A stretch of 64,000 nucleotides of DNA from contig VZTG01010069.1 of assembly GCA_013397845.1 (NCBI GenBank), forward strand, positions 610,602 through 674,601, read 5' to 3'. The position numbers and the translations under genes were made by a program. Below are positions 1-53,041 of the stretch, in pieces. The stretch's first letter is position 1; each line of letters begins with the position of its first letter. The stretch is from Melanocharis versteri (lineage: Eukaryota; Chordata; Aves; Passeriformes; Melanocharitidae). The notes beneath the pieces were generated by a model. The model did not search any database. It saw only the letters and a program-made list of their open reading frames with translations, and was not told the DNA's origin.

Positions 1-2521
1 GAACTGTTTAAATTTGCTTTCTTGGGTCACATGGTTAGTAGCCATTAGCCACAGCTTTATTTTACAGTCTGGCAAAGCCTTGGCATGCCTACTTCTTCAC
101 AGGAGGATGGTGTTGTTAGAGTTTATCAAGATCCTGGTATTCCAAAGGAGGTTTCTGTCTCTGAGCAGTTTGCCAGCACTATTGTCTGTTGTGTCACATG
201 CCTGCTGGAGAGAAAATGGAAGCTAGGGAGCAGATGCATTTAACTGCCCTACAGGGAGTCAAGCAGGGATAATGGCAGACAGAAGAACAGGCAAGTTTAC
301 CTTTCTAAACAGTGAATGGAACAGCTAAGATAAGTTATCTCTGAGAAAATATGGGATTTTTAAAAACCTAGGCATCAGCAAAAAGTGCTAATGGCAGATT
401 GTAGATATTGGGCCTAGGTGGTGGTGTGCTGTTGCATCATGTTTTTTATGCAGCTTGTCTTAACTTAAAATGATTATTGAACCTTTTTTCTTGCAGGAGT
501 AATTAATACAACGCTTTTCTCTTTCTGAGGGACAATGTATGGTTAATATTTTGTTCCTTTAAAAGGGAGTTTTTATGCTGCAGATTTTGGAAATGGAGTG
601 CTGCTCAGTAAAACGCAGCAGTGCATCTGTTTACAAATCTGATGCTTTATGGAATATGTTTTTGAACTGTTAGCTTTCTTGTTTTGCATTGTTCAAATAA
701 ACTAATGTAACTTTTATCTGTGCCTTTTTGTTTTACATTGTATCAGCCACAGTTCTGTGTTGTGGAGTCCAGAAGATATAAAATCATGTGTGGTTCATGA
801 CAGTAGTACATGTTGTTCGTTCTTGGCTTTTTTTTTTCCCTTTTATTTTTTTTTAACTTTTGGTTTAATGCTATGTAATTATTTCAAGAAATTCGTTTTT
901 GATCAATTCCCAAATCTGCCAGCCTGTTGTATCTTCTTAACTGGAAAAATGAGATGGGTGCTTGAACAGTTGGTAAGTAAGCAGCATGCTACTCTCTGAA
1001 CATTTTTAATAGTTTTCCAAACATTTTGTTTTTACTGGGTCAGTTAGTGCAGTAGATGGAGTGAATGTTAGTGGTTAGTAATACAGAAGATCAGATTTGC
1101 TTAGCGTCCATTTTAAGGGACTTGTACATGTAAACTGCTTTATTTGAATGCACTGTTTTTCTGATAATTTGTCTCTAAATTTTGAAGCTTTTACTTCCTG
1201 TTTACCTCAGGCCGGTGAGAAATATTCTACTTGCTGTTTGTTCATAGATCATTAATTACCATGTTTGCAGGGTAAAGCGCGTTTTCACTGTTCCTTGGGC
1301 TTTTCGGGTGTGATGAAAGTGCTAGTGCTCAGCAATGAAGTGACCTTACGAAGTAAAGTAAATAACACTTAATGAGCATATGTTTCTGATACTATACACA
1401 GTGTAACCTCAGACAAACTTGCTTGGTTTTTAACTAATTTAGAAACATTTTGTGCTCTTTATAAAGATTTTAATTGTAGCGCCTGCATGCTTGTTTGAGC
1501 AAGCTGTTTTTCAGTGATCATCAGGGCTGTTACAAAAGCAGGGGAAGGATGCTCTTTTGTGCTTTTTATGTAATTTTTGCACTTGTTTTAACAGTCCATA
1601 CACATTCATTATTTTAGGAAAGAACTGAAAGCTAGTCTGGCTTTGCAAATGACTGTGCTGAGGCACAGTGCATGCAAACTTTCATAGACCCTTGCCATGT
1701 ATTTGGTAACCTTCTTTAACATAGCAATTTACCTCTGGTTACATGTTTACCGGTGTGAGTATCTTACTCTGAATATCTCACTTTGGTTAAAAGCCTCCCT
1801 CCCCAATCCCCANTAGTTCAATTTGAAACCTGAAATACTGCTGGGGTACCACTGAATTTCATGTGATAGCATTTTTCTATGCAATTTTAATGCATTTTTC
1901 AGCATACGTGAAAGTGCTGACACAGCTAAGAAGTTATTCTGGTTTTTGTTCTTCAGTTGCTAAAAAACTGAAATTACATTTGGACACAGTTTTCTTAGTA
2001 GTAGTTTATACATGTTAGCAGTTTACTTCCAGCCTTTAAGAGTGAGCAACATAATATTTGTTTAATATGAGGAAGCAGGGGTAAGTGATCTGCAATCAGA
2101 AAGCTTGCATTAAAATGGCTCCCACAGGTTTTGTTAAACCAGGATCTGTTTCAAATCTGCACCTCCAGACACGCTGCTGACAGTGAAGCGCATTTGTGTG
2201 AGCTGCTCTCGTGCATGTAATGAAACGGGGCATCGTGAGTCTGTGGAAGTTCACTATTTTCCATCACTCGAGCAGAATTCTTTCGTAGTTCACAAAAAAC
2301 AAATGTCTGCATTGCAGCAAGATGTCTGAGGCAAGGTAGAGACAGCAGCGTTGTGCCTCGGCTGAGCCCAATGGCGCTGCTCCACCAGCGCCGGAGCCAA
2401 TTGCCGCAGCAGGCAGGTTAAAGATTGACAATTGCAGTGGCAAGGCTCAGAAAGGCCTTCTGGAAACTTCTGCCATCTTTGTTCCATCTAAGCAAAACAA
2501 ATTCAGCCAAGCTGAGGAATT

Positions 2522-2541
2522 TCATATATATATATATATAT
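2522..2541. repeat. (TA)n microsatellite
   Basis: About nine TA units followed by a T run, in the 5' intron. Confidence 0.9.
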
Positions 2542-5500
2542 TTTTCGGTGCTTTGTCAAGGTACGGTGTTGTCACTCACTTCCCTAGGTTGCATAATAAG
2601 CAGCACTCTGCTGTTTTTTTCCTGTTCAGGACAGATGGAATGTGGGGTTTTGTTTAAGTGACAGATGCGGGGAAAAAGCACGTATGCTTTCTCCCCAAGA
2701 TTTTACTGGCCTGGATCTTGTTACAATCACAATTAGACAGGACGTGTATGAAGCAATGCAGCTGAGGTTTATTCAGCTTGGAGCAAATGGCCATTATTCT
2801 GATTATAACTAGCAGTTAATCGTATAATTGCACTGTAAGTTTTCTGGCTACTAGAGAGTAATTTGAATTGCCCAGGATGAATATGATTAGCCATTATTAT
2901 TTAGTGCCAACATCCAGTTACTTTTGTAATTAACTGGACAAAGAATGGAGTGGGGGGAAAACAAAGGAGTGATCTGGATTATAAATCATGGTGAAAACAG
3001 TAGCTTTTAAAAGCTACATGCCTTTTTCATTCTTTGCAGGCAAACTGTTTTACTTGGAAGCTAAATAGTGCTAGGGAAAAGCTGAGTAATTTCTTTAAAC
3101 AAATGACACTACTTAACATATTGGGAATGAAAAAAATGCAGAGTATAAACCACTCCAAATGTAACAGTCACCCCCCCTCACAGTAGGTAGGAGTATTGAA
3201 ATGTAGCAGAAAACCTGCGTTGCTACTAAGGGAGCTTGTAATAAAAGGAACTTCATGCTCAAAAAGCAGAAATAGATCACATTACAGATTTATCCCTTCA
3301 TATCAGTGTCCACAAACTTCAACTGGCTCGTCTTCCTGAGCTGTCTTCCATTTTGTGATATCACTTTTGCTTGAGGTTTTTGTTGTTGTTTTGTTTTGTT
3401 TCTGGTTTTGTTGTTTTGTTTCTCCCCTTTTGCTTTGTTTTCCAGTGTATTGTATTGTATCACTTTTCAGCTACTGGTCCTGTGGATCCAGATAGGTTGT
3501 GGTCAGTTTTCCATAGTACTGGTACTACTCCAGTGTAATTGGTTAAAGGGAGATAAATCTCAGTAAAAGCTCTCCTCTTCTCTGTCTGGAATTCAGGGTA
3601 TTAATCTGAATTTCCTAAATATCTTGAAAGTTGAACAAAACCTTTGCCCATATAAAATGGAGTAGACAGCAATTTTCAAGTGTTGTTTTTTGTGGATCCC
3701 CAGTATCTTTCCCATGGGCACGTGAATCCCATTAGAGTGTCTTTAAGCCTGTTAGACTAGGTTTGATTTACTTGGTTATTGTCTGCAAACCCCTTTGTGG
3801 TCGTACACTGGCTTTGAGGGGTCTGCAGACTGGAAACCATCACAGTAGGCCATCAAGCTTGGCCCTTTAAATTGTATTTAGAAAGCGTTTTAAATACATT
3901 TGTTAATAAACATGTCTTGTATTCATGGGTTAAAGACTAATTTAGCCATAGCTACATAGGAGTTTCATGTATTTGGTAGTTGTCTGTCATTCTTATGTTA
4001 ACCCTTTGTTGCCTGTTGTCAGAGCATCTGTGTCTCACACTGTGAGATTAAAACCATGCTGTAACAGGGTGTTAACACTCTAAATTCAGCTGATATAAAC
4101 CTTTACTTTCAAGCATGATTGTTCTCAAATTGTATTTTTAGCATCTGAAATCTGTTGCTATTTGGTTGCCTTGCTTGGGCCTCAGCTGTATAGTTTATAG
4201 ACTCAGAGATGACTGTGTAACACCAAGGATCCCCCTCCCTCCCCTGATTTTTCTCTTTTGTGCCGCTATTTTGAATGGACACTGAATATGAGTAAGGTTT
4301 TAAAAAGAACTGAAATGTTCTTTAAATGAAAAATAGAGCTACTTTGCTTGTTATCACAGGTAACCAGCTTAAACATTGCTGTACATAGATATCTGAACGA
4401 GCCTTTTGTGTATGTTAATTACTTAATACAAAGTGTTATTTACTTAATACACATGGAGCATTTTGCAGGGAATTCTGCAAAAGGAAATGTAAAATATGAG
4501 GTGCTCACACTGGAGAGTGAAGCTAAAATTGAGTGATTTCCTTAGTAACCTGTGACTTCACAAATCTCCCTGTCTTGTGCCTTTTTAGTTAAACGTTCGG
4601 ATGTCAGGTGTCCTTTGGTCCTTCTTTACCATTTCTGATATTTAGATGCTGGCTTTGAATCTTGCCCTGCTGTGTAAACAGGAGCTGCTGGTATTGAACA
4701 AAGTGCTACCATTTTAGCTCCAGAGCAGGAGTGAGGCAGTGCAGTGCTGGCAGACGCCATTTTAAGAGCCCTGCATAAATAGCATAGCTACCGATGAGTA
4801 AGAGACTGTTATAGGTGAGTGCTCATACAAAGCTGCTATTTATTCAGCCATGGCATGCAAATAGTGGTTTTTGTTTTTAAATTTTTATTGAATGCAGTTT
4901 TTTGGAATCATTATTTAGAATTGCTGCTCACAAATGTGATGCATGAGAGGCAGGAATTATCTTAAAGATGAAATTCAGTTTTAGTGCTTACAGTCTTTAA
5001 TCAGTTTTTTTGTTTTGTTTTGTTTTCTGTTAATTGAAAGGAAAAATTAATTCCAGAAATATGTAGTTCTTGATCTGAAATTCATGTGTTGTTCCCTAAT
5101 GTAGATCTAGATTGTGTATGTGGGCATTAGCTGTTTCGAATGGTTTTCCATATCTGTCAGTTTTTCTTGGTTAAATGTCAAGGTGCAGTAGTTCATCTGC
5201 AACTTTTAATTGCTCTTTGTAGTTACTATGGGTTAGAGCAGCTTTATGTATTCTTGTATATGTACATTTTCTCAGGTAAGTACTACTATTAGTAAAGGAA
5301 TGATTTTCCTAAATAGGAAAGTCAGTATATAATTCAGGGATGTGAAATTTGAAAACCTGATTTTTATATTAAAAAAACCCCACCTTCTCTTCAGTTTGAT
5401 AGAGAACATATTTAAAAATTAGGCAGCTAAGTTATTTTTCCATTTTTACCTAAGTATCAATACATTTTGTATGTTTGCAATCCTTATTTTTTTTCTTTCT

Positions 5501-5610
5501 GTGCCCAACTCTCCCCAAAGGAATAACCTCCACCCCTTCTACCCTCACTCAGACATGCTAAACTAGTTTGTACGAAACAAATTAGCTTAACGTTTTAGAA
5601 AACTAACTTC

Positions 5611-5630
5611 TGTTGTTGTTGTTGTTGTTG
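5611..5630. repeat. (GTT)n microsatellite
   Basis: Six GTT units in intron sequence; short and probably of low variability. Confidence 0.9.
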
Positions 5631-6798
5631 CAAGTTTTGTCAATATGAGTTGGGAAGTTTTAAATGATTAATTGGTGTTCTGGTCATTTGACAGGGAAAC
5701 TGGCAAAGCTTAAATTTCAGTTGTGTTCTTAAAACGTGTTCCTATGTGTTCATTCATCTTAATGAGGAAATAAGAGTAGCTTTCAGAATTAAATAAGCTA
5801 TTTCTTGTATTCATTTTGGCACTTAATTGAGTATATTCCAGTATCATTTCTGATCTGCAGCCTCAGAGCATCCCATTCATCCATGCATGACAGTAATACA
5901 TGCTGGCTGAAATAGCTGCTTTTAGCCCTGCAAAAATGAATTCTCAAAATAAAACTCTCTAGAATAGTCTACTTGACCGCACAGTTATTGTTTCCATGGA
6001 GCTAGATGCTTGTTTTTAATTATTTTGCTGCTGGTCTTAATTTTCCTTTTATTTTGTTGTGGGTAATAGTAAGGTAACTGATTAAGAACCTGTTTTTCCA
6101 GAATTATTTAATTGGAAGTCTTTTGTTAATATCTGCATTTGGAAGTTTGTGCTTTTTAAAGCATTTTCAGAATATTCCTTGTATTGATGGAGGGTGCAAA
6201 GGTGAAGAGATGTCAGCTTTAGAAAAGTTACTGTAAACTTGCTGTGAATTGCTGGTATGTATTTATAAACTTGAATCTCAAAGATGACCACTACAGTCAT
6301 CACTGCCAACATTCAAACAATGTCATGTTGTGGAAGTCATTATACATTACAGCAAATAAAGCAATGGGAGATGCTTTTGAAGAGCTGTGAATGTTCAGAA
6401 TATTTTATAGCTATGTCTAACACACTTTTATTTAACTGTTCCTCACCAACATTGGGATTTTTTTTTCCGAACAGTCTCTGTGGTTTTCTTCTATACTTAA
6501 ATGTTTGTGCCCTTAGAAGATTAATTAATTGCAGAGAATATGGAGATGCCTCTGTTCCTCTGAGGCTCAGGTTTCATAGTGTAGTAGGTAATTGTTGGAT
6601 TTTGTGTGAGTGATGCACAGTGTGCACGTGTGTGTAAAGGGATTGTGCTCCTCCATTGCCAAGGAAAGTGGAGAACCTTGGTATCAAGTGGAGAATGCAT
6701 TTTTGACTGGTCATTTATACTTAAAATCTTTGGAAAGGCTGTTTTCAGGCATCCTTTATGTGATGTTTGCATCCCTGCCCATGGCAGTGGTTTGACGC

Positions 6799-6853
6799 TG
6801 GATCATCTTTAAGGTCCCGTCCAAGGCAAGCTGTTCTATCATTCTATGATTCT
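6799..6853 (+). mobile_element. CR1 LINE 3' terminal fragment
   Basis: tggatcatctttaaggtccc, then gtccaaggcaagctgttcta and tcattctatgattct. This is the sense 3' end of avian CR1, including the ATTCTATGAT terminal repeat. About 55 bp remain. Confidence 0.78.
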
Positions 6854-7981
6854 TTGTATCAAGATTTTGCAAGATACTTTGTTCACCTTACAAGTGTTTC
6901 TGAAGAATCTTTTTCTTGTTTACCGAACTATTGCAAGAACACTTAGGAGGGCGATGGAGGAAACTGCCTCAGTTTCCTAAATTAAGCTGCTTGTATGAGT
7001 GGGACAGATTCTGAACTGAAAAACCCTCCTATGCTGTAACTAATAGGTTGGAGTCCTGCCCTGTAACCCCTGCAGTGCTGGGTTTGGGCCCAGGGGCACA
7101 GAACATCCTCAGTCAGCCTGTAACATCCCCTGGTGCTTTGGGCAGGGAAGTAGGAGCAGTTCCTGCTGTGGTGTTGCCGTGTTGATCCATCACTCCCATT
7201 TCTCAGCCAGGATTCACGCACAACTCCTTGGATTGTAACACTGATTTGTACCAACTACTGTATCTTTCATGTTGTGCCATGTTCCCCTGGGGTTGTGATT
7301 TAGATAAAATGACCTGATAGATTTGGATGAGTCTGGAATATTATGATTGCTTTAATGTAACTTGAAAGTGAGCTGCTCAAAGGGTGGTGCCCTTTTCTCT
7401 CTGTGTGGTTCTCTCCTATTTTCTGCATGTCCAGCTGCACAGTGAGTTGCATTCCAGAACTGGTTTGGATAAAATGGACATGATTTCTGGAACAAGAAGT
7501 TAAGGATTGGGGAAACCATTACTTTTAGTAGCAGCCTGTGTGAAATGAGCATAAGTGTTCAACATGAGTCTTGTAAAGCCTTGTATGTCCTAGTCTGTGT
7601 CTGGAACTGGATCTGTATTTTAGAAGGAGGTAATGTGCACTGCCAAATTACTTCAGTCTTACAGAATTACTGGGTATGAATACATATTTACCTGTATGCA
7701 TTATTGATTATATATACATGATATTTTAAAAATTTGGGGTTTGTTACAATTTGGTGATATTGAAATAGGATTTTATAATGAGGGAGGGAAGAAAAAAACC
7801 CCAATGCAGCGTTGGAAGAGAATAATGAACCCATCCCATGAGCCCATCCCTTCCCTTTGCTTAGGAGAGGAACGGGCAAAGGCAAGTGGTGCATAAAATG
7901 TTTTGGTGTCTGCAGGCCACTGCCAGCTCCTCTTTGCTGAGGCCCCTGGGAAAGGGTGTAACAAATGTGCAGGATAATTGA

Positions 7982-8104
7982 TCTGCCCATGCATAGTAAA
8001 TGTGTGAGCATTGTAGTACCCTTGGCTGTGTTGTGCATTTAATCTGCCCATGCAAAATAAATCTGGGAAGCATTGTGTTACAGTCAACTGTGCTGCACAT
8101 TTGC
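7982..8104. repeat. Diverged two-copy tandem repeat, period about 61 bp
   Basis: Both units start tctgcccatgca, continue with taaat and gcattgt, and end near tgtgctgcacattt / tgtgttgtgcattt. Identity is roughly two thirds by eye. A weaker third unit may precede it. Confidence 0.6.
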
Positions 8105-9780
8105 CATGATTCTGGTCACGTGGGTGCCTTGCCTTGCTCCTGAAATAGTCAGAATAGTCCATGAGCTGGGAGGTAGATGCTGGTAGAATAGAACTTCCCT
8201 TCAGTGTTTTATGACTTTAAAGAGCTTATTTTTTAGATTATTTCTATATCCAAATGACAAAGAATAATGATTTCTGGCATTCGCAGAACTTCTCAGCTTT
8301 GGGTTTTCCATACATTGAGCTTGGTTAATTTGTATGTAAAATTTCTGCTGACAAAACTGTACTGTTTAGAACTGTGAAAGGAATTGCAACCTAACTCCCC
8401 AGTAGCTCATACTTGATTAAAAGTAGTCTTGTCAAATAACAAACTAGAAAATCCTTCTCCTGTTAAGTTTTACTTTGTTTAGGAATCTCTTTTAACTTAT
8501 ACCCGTAACAGAACCTCTGCTATTATAAACTGTTTGTCAGGCTGAAGAGTTTCTGTGTTATAAATGTAACCAAGTCCTCACGGTTGTTTCCGAGCTCTGA
8601 TGAGAAGCCTCAGGCAGGTTTGTGCACAGTGGCTAAAGCAAAGGTCTCCAGCTGCCCTCTTGGCCCTGTCCCTGGAGCTGGGGTGGCTGAATGGGACCTC
8701 AGCCCACTCCACAGCAGCAGAGATTCACAATCTGCCATATCAGTGCAAACTGGTATCAGCAACAACTTCCATTAACAGACTGAGTGGTAAATTGTCCCTG
8801 TAGAAGGGAGGATCTACATCCCTCATGGCTGTTGTGCTCTGCTGGTATTAATGAACGCTCCAATACCTGCCTGAGGCTGCAGAACCCCATTTGTCCATCG
8901 TTTTGAATTTGGGTTTGCTTCAATATTGTGTGTTTTCTTTTACCTTTCATCTAGGATAGTCACATCTCCAAAACTGCTCTGTAACTCTGTGTTCATTCTT
9001 GTTCATTTTTCTTCTCACTTCCACGTTCTTTCCCCAGAGTGACTTAGCTAGCCAAATTGATTGAGTTGTTTTCTTGAATGGCATCACTATAAGAAAGTAG
9101 AATGTCAGAAAGTCAGATGTAGTTTGTAATAATTTAATCCTGCCTGGAGCAAATGAAAACTGTCTCTGTAACATTGAATGGTAACAACTATATACTGTTT
9201 ACTCTTTATGGTTAATAATTGGAGGAATTGTATTGCCAATAAATTATAAATACTCAGTTTTCTGTTATATAGTCTAGTTCCAAAATCCTTAAAATTATTT
9301 AATTAATGGTTTTGAAAATTACATTTTACCTTCTAATTTTGCAAGTTGTTCTGTGTTGCTGAGTCTGTTACTTCAGCTAATCTGTTCACAAATGCTGATG
9401 AGCATTTAAATGTTGGCAGGCATCTGTCCACATGGTTGATCTGAGATTAGAAGCTGCAAGGAACAGAATTCCTGTTTGTCTGTCACACGCATACAATTCA
9501 TACATACATTGCCATAATCTTCAGTACATGTTACAAGACTGTCATTGGTACAAAAATGTAACTTTTGTGCTTGGTAACTTGCAGCATATGTGTGTACCTG
9601 GATTGTTTCTCGCTGCGTTGTGATCAGTGTATGCTCTGGAAAACAGCAAACCTTTCGTTCCATCAGAAGTTTTAATGGAGCTGTGTTTGACAGTGTTGGG
9701 TTGAACTGGAAGGATGGAAGTTAGTCATGAGAATAATACTGTCCATAAAGTATTCTAATTCACCTTTTTCAATCCTGCAG

Positions 9781-49516
<39,736 letters not shown>

Positions 49517-50815
49517 CTGCTAACAAGAAGTTCATACAATTGTTGGAATAAATAAATCTAATAGAAATGTGACAAATAAACACAGTTCTTTGGATTAACC
49601 TCAGAGGTTCAGACTTTAGCTTTGTGTATGTGTACAAAGCATTAATTACACTACATTAATGTAAAGCATTAGTGCTGGCTTAGAAAAGCTGAGGACAGGT
49701 AAGATCCATATTAAATCTATGCTTCTTTTGTAAATAATGTACAATTTGTGGATGTCATTAGAGTACCATCTCCTTTTTATATTTGTATTGACTTTAACTT
49801 ATATAGAGTGTTTGAAGTTGGAAAAGGAAGGTTTAAAACAGCCTTACCACAACCTAATGCTGAAAACTGGTCTTGGGAAACTGCTTCAAATAATCTGAGA
49901 ATCTGAACAACTTCTTGCATTTGGAGTGAAAAAAAATCTGCACTTTGAAACTGTTGTGGAATTTCTCTGAACAACCAAGTGATGAAGGATATCTCTTTTC
50001 AGTTAACTCTATTAGGGAAATTATGTGGACCTGAAATCCATAAAAATTTACACTGTTACAATGACCAGGCTGACAACAATCTTAATGTTGTTTACAGGTT
50101 AAAATTAATTTAAAATTTCATTCAGTCAAAGATGAGAAAATTTGGAAAGTGTAATAGCAGCTGCTTGTAGCAGGATTTCTGATTACTGATATCAAAGATT
50201 GAGGACAGTAAAGTTTGTTCCAATGCTTCACAGTTTTCTTATTTTTTAAAAATCCTCCCAAAGGACTTTGAACAAGAATTAGGTGTGGAGAGAAACGTGG
50301 AGTGGGAAACACGGGCAAAGGACTTTTGATGCTGGGCCAGAGCATGTATTATTTATATGATGGAATTTCTGTTTTTCTGTAAGCATGAAGCAGTGCAGTA
50401 TGAGAGGAAGAACCCCCTGGAGATGCTGTCTGTGACACTGAGACTGTAGTCCCGTTTTGTATGTTGTGTAAAACGAAAGCATTGAACAAAGCAAAGGTGA
50501 TGTATGTATATGAGAAAATTAATTGTATGATATCATTCCAGTACATTCTGTTGTACATTTTAGTCATGTTGATTTCTCCCATTGTTTATATAAGAATGCG
50601 GTTTGTACAGTCTCCAGCTAGTACCCAGATTAGAGGGAAAAAAGTATTAGAAGAAAAAAAAAAAGCAAGAACAGAATATTCATTAATTGCAGTTGTGTCA
50701 AAACTAGCCTAGCTGGCCTTATTTGTGAAGCATAATTGCTTTTAGCATATGGAAGTATTTTTTCACATTTTCTTTGTATAAAATTTGTATTAAACTTAAA
50801 TATCTTTTTTGACAA
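49517..50815 (+). other. ZMYND8: ZMYND8 3' UTR
   Basis: AU-rich sequence after the frame-A stop; the first 35 nt are coding in frame B. It holds a Pumilio-type TGTAAATA at 49729-49736, other UGUA sites, and proximal AATAAA signals at 49547-49552 and 49575-49580 that could make a very short UTR. The distal end is set by the ATTAAA at 50789. Boundaries are inferred. Confidence 0.7.
50789..50794 (+). terminator. ZMYND8 distal poly(A) signal (ATTAAA)
   Basis: ATTAAA followed 10-40 nt later by a T run and GT-rich sequence (tttttt, then ttgtgtttctttgtg), a normal cleavage layout. A further ATTAAA sits at 50901-50906 and could be an alternative. Confidence 0.6.
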
Positions 50816-50829
50816 TTGTGTTTCTTTGT

Positions 50830-52760
50830 GACTAAGACAGGTGACACACACAATATGCTTTGGGTTTCTCCAATTTTTCAAGCAACGTCACAATTTTTTT
50901 ATTAAACTGTTTTAGAAAAATGTTCTGTGTTCCTGGATTTCCAGTTTTGGTTCAGTCTGGAGGAATGCTCATTTCTGCACAGTCTCCAGATCACAGGTAA
51001 TTTCACTTATGTTGGCATCTTCTGTCTCAGAAGTGTGGGACCTTTGGATCAAAGCCTCTCCAGTTGGATGTGTAACATTTATTCACTGGTTGGATTGGGG
51101 CTGGACTGATGCACATCAGTGTTATTTGTGGGCTGGAAATGGGGCCTCTCATGGTGAGTGCAGTTACAGCCCCTCAGGAGGGCAAGAATTGGGCAAGACT
51201 TCTCTGTGTATCTTAATTACAAGTTAAAAGAAACACGGAGCTTATGAAACATCTCGTTGTAAAATCTGTGAATATTGTCTGAAGTTCCTGCTCCTGCAGG
51301 TGCCTTGTTCTGTGCGTTTGTAAAGCAACCACAGTTCATGTCCCCAGTGCTACTGGTGACAGAAAAGCACAAAGCTTGAAAGCTTGGAATGATGTTTTGG
51401 CCTTCCCCATGGAATCTGGATGCTGAAATGAGGCCTCGTGTTAGAGGAAAGAAATGTACAAGATTGTGTACAAATTGTAGGAAACTCCACTGCTTTCTGA
51501 CACCCGTTCCTTTTCATTAATGAGCATTGCTTTTTCCTACAGAAGAGCTGTTTTCTTTCCTCCTCTAAAATAACAGGTGACTAAATCCTAGTAAAGTATG
51601 TAGAAAATGTAGAAATGCATAAAACTACAGGCAAAGGAGCTGAGCAAGACCTGTACATGTGTCTGTGCATGTTCCCAGGCCTTCTGTATGTTCCCAAGTA
51701 CCAAATTGCCATAGATCCCCTCTTCTATCCATCATAAATTCCCTGGAACAGTAAATCCTGATCCTCTTGCTGCACTGAGAGATGAATGTGCCATGGTGAC
51801 TGGAAGGAAGTGGTGACACCTGTGTGACAGACATGTTCCTGACCCTGGTGTGTCCTGCCCAAAGCTCTGCCAAGAATGTCAGCAACAAAACCAAGAGCTT
51901 TTAAACCTTTAAATATATTCAGAAAGCAAAATCTTCCAAGAAACTGTAAGGAAAAAAACCAGAATCAGTGCTCAGACAATTGACTCAATTAAGTCAGGTG
52001 TTAAATTTGGAATTTCAAGGAAGATCAATTAGCTGATTGATGGGGTATTAAAAGCTGAAGTTGTGCTTCTCTAGGAATCTGCAATCCCTGGCATTTATTC
52101 CTCTTTCAGAAGTTTATTTACCAGAGAGCTTATCTTGCAAGCATTAGTCAATTCTACCACAAGGGAAGGAAATCATTCTTACAGCAGGGAAACCTTGAGG
52201 AAAAAATTCTGCTCAGCAAGCCCTGAGACCAGCAATGCCTCTGCTAGAAAAGTGACGTTTTGCATGGAGCTGTGCTAAGCCCAGAGAGCAGCTCTTTGCA
52301 CATGCCCCCACAGCGTGTATTGAAAGGCTGGGTTTGGTCATGCTCATGTATCACAGCTGCTGTGGGGCTGCTGCCTTGGATTAATTCAAGATCAGATTTT
52401 CTGCTTTAGCTTGGCACAAAATCCCCTCTCAGAGCTAGCACTGTTTTCTCTCAGTGTTTTTAGAGGTTAGGAGCATCCCTCAGGTTTGTGTAGCACGTGT
52501 AACCCTTGCAGAGGTGAGGGCTCAGTAGCAGTGTCTGCATCTCTAACCCCTCCTTCCAGAGAGGCTTTGATCCTTCTGACCTTACCTGGTGCCACAGCAA
52601 GGAACAATCAGCTGTTTTCAAAGTCAGAGATCCATCCAGGCCCAGAGAATTGAAATACTGTGACAGCAAAACTACCAGGCCAGCCTTGAAAAGGGGAGCA
52701 CACATTCCACATCCTCCCTCAGGATCCGAGAGTGGCGGGAGCGAAGGCAGGGAATCCAGG
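50830..52760. other. Convergent intergenic region between ZMYND8 and EYA2
   Basis: About 1.9 kb between the two predicted cleavage sites. I find no exon, RNA gene, LTR or LINE here. Open frames of 60-90 codons on both strands have no family features. It may partly be a longer 3' UTR of either gene. Confidence 0.65.
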
Positions 52761-52781
52761 CCCCCAGAATGTAAACATGTG

Positions 52782-52787
52782 TTTATT
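52782..52787 (-). terminator. EYA2 poly(A) signal (AATAAA)
   Basis: TTTATT on the plus strand reads AATAAA on the minus strand, about 800 nt past the EYA2 stop. It is the first canonical hexamer I noticed in a plausible position, but I did not test every alternative. Confidence 0.55.
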
Positions 52788-53020
52788 TAATGCCTTTCAC
52801 TCAGCACAAGGTACTTCTCCCCCTCCTCAGCCCCAAGACGGCAGCGTAAGGCACCGTGTAGACACAGGCACAGTCCATGTCCCATCTTGGTACGGTTCAC
52901 AAACACAGCTGCAGCTCTTACCAGCAGTACCATGTGTCCTCACTACTCATGTACACAATATGATTCTCCCCAGAGCTTGTTCTGGAGAAATGAACTATTA
53001 ATTTAGAACAGTAAGACTTT

Positions 53021-53041
53021 CCCCACCCCCCCCCACCCCCC
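53021..53041 (-). other. G-run block in EYA2 3' UTR
   Basis: Plus-strand ccccaccccc repeated twice, so the EYA2 mRNA carries closely spaced G runs separated by single U residues. This meets the simple four-G-run rule for a quadruplex. Confidence 0.6.

Larger units (their letters stand above)
1..9780 (+). other. ZMYND8 5' intron (partial)
   Basis: This is 9.8 kb of AT-rich non-coding sequence ahead of the first recognised exon, which starts in phase 2 and so needs an upstream coding exon outside the window. I found no exon ending in AG with a good donor that would supply a short N-terminus. It holds a (TA)n tract near 2524-2541, (GTT)n at 5611-5630, T/G-rich low complexity at 3377-3425, an ambiguous base at 1813, a CR1 tail at 6799-6853 and a homeodomain-core-rich stretch at 2700-2945. 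Confidence 0.75.

Noticed and set aside
2090..2135. Possible short upstream exon ATGGCTCCCACAG followed by gttttg
   Set aside because: It would exit in phase 1, while the exon at 9781 needs phase 2, and the donor is poor.
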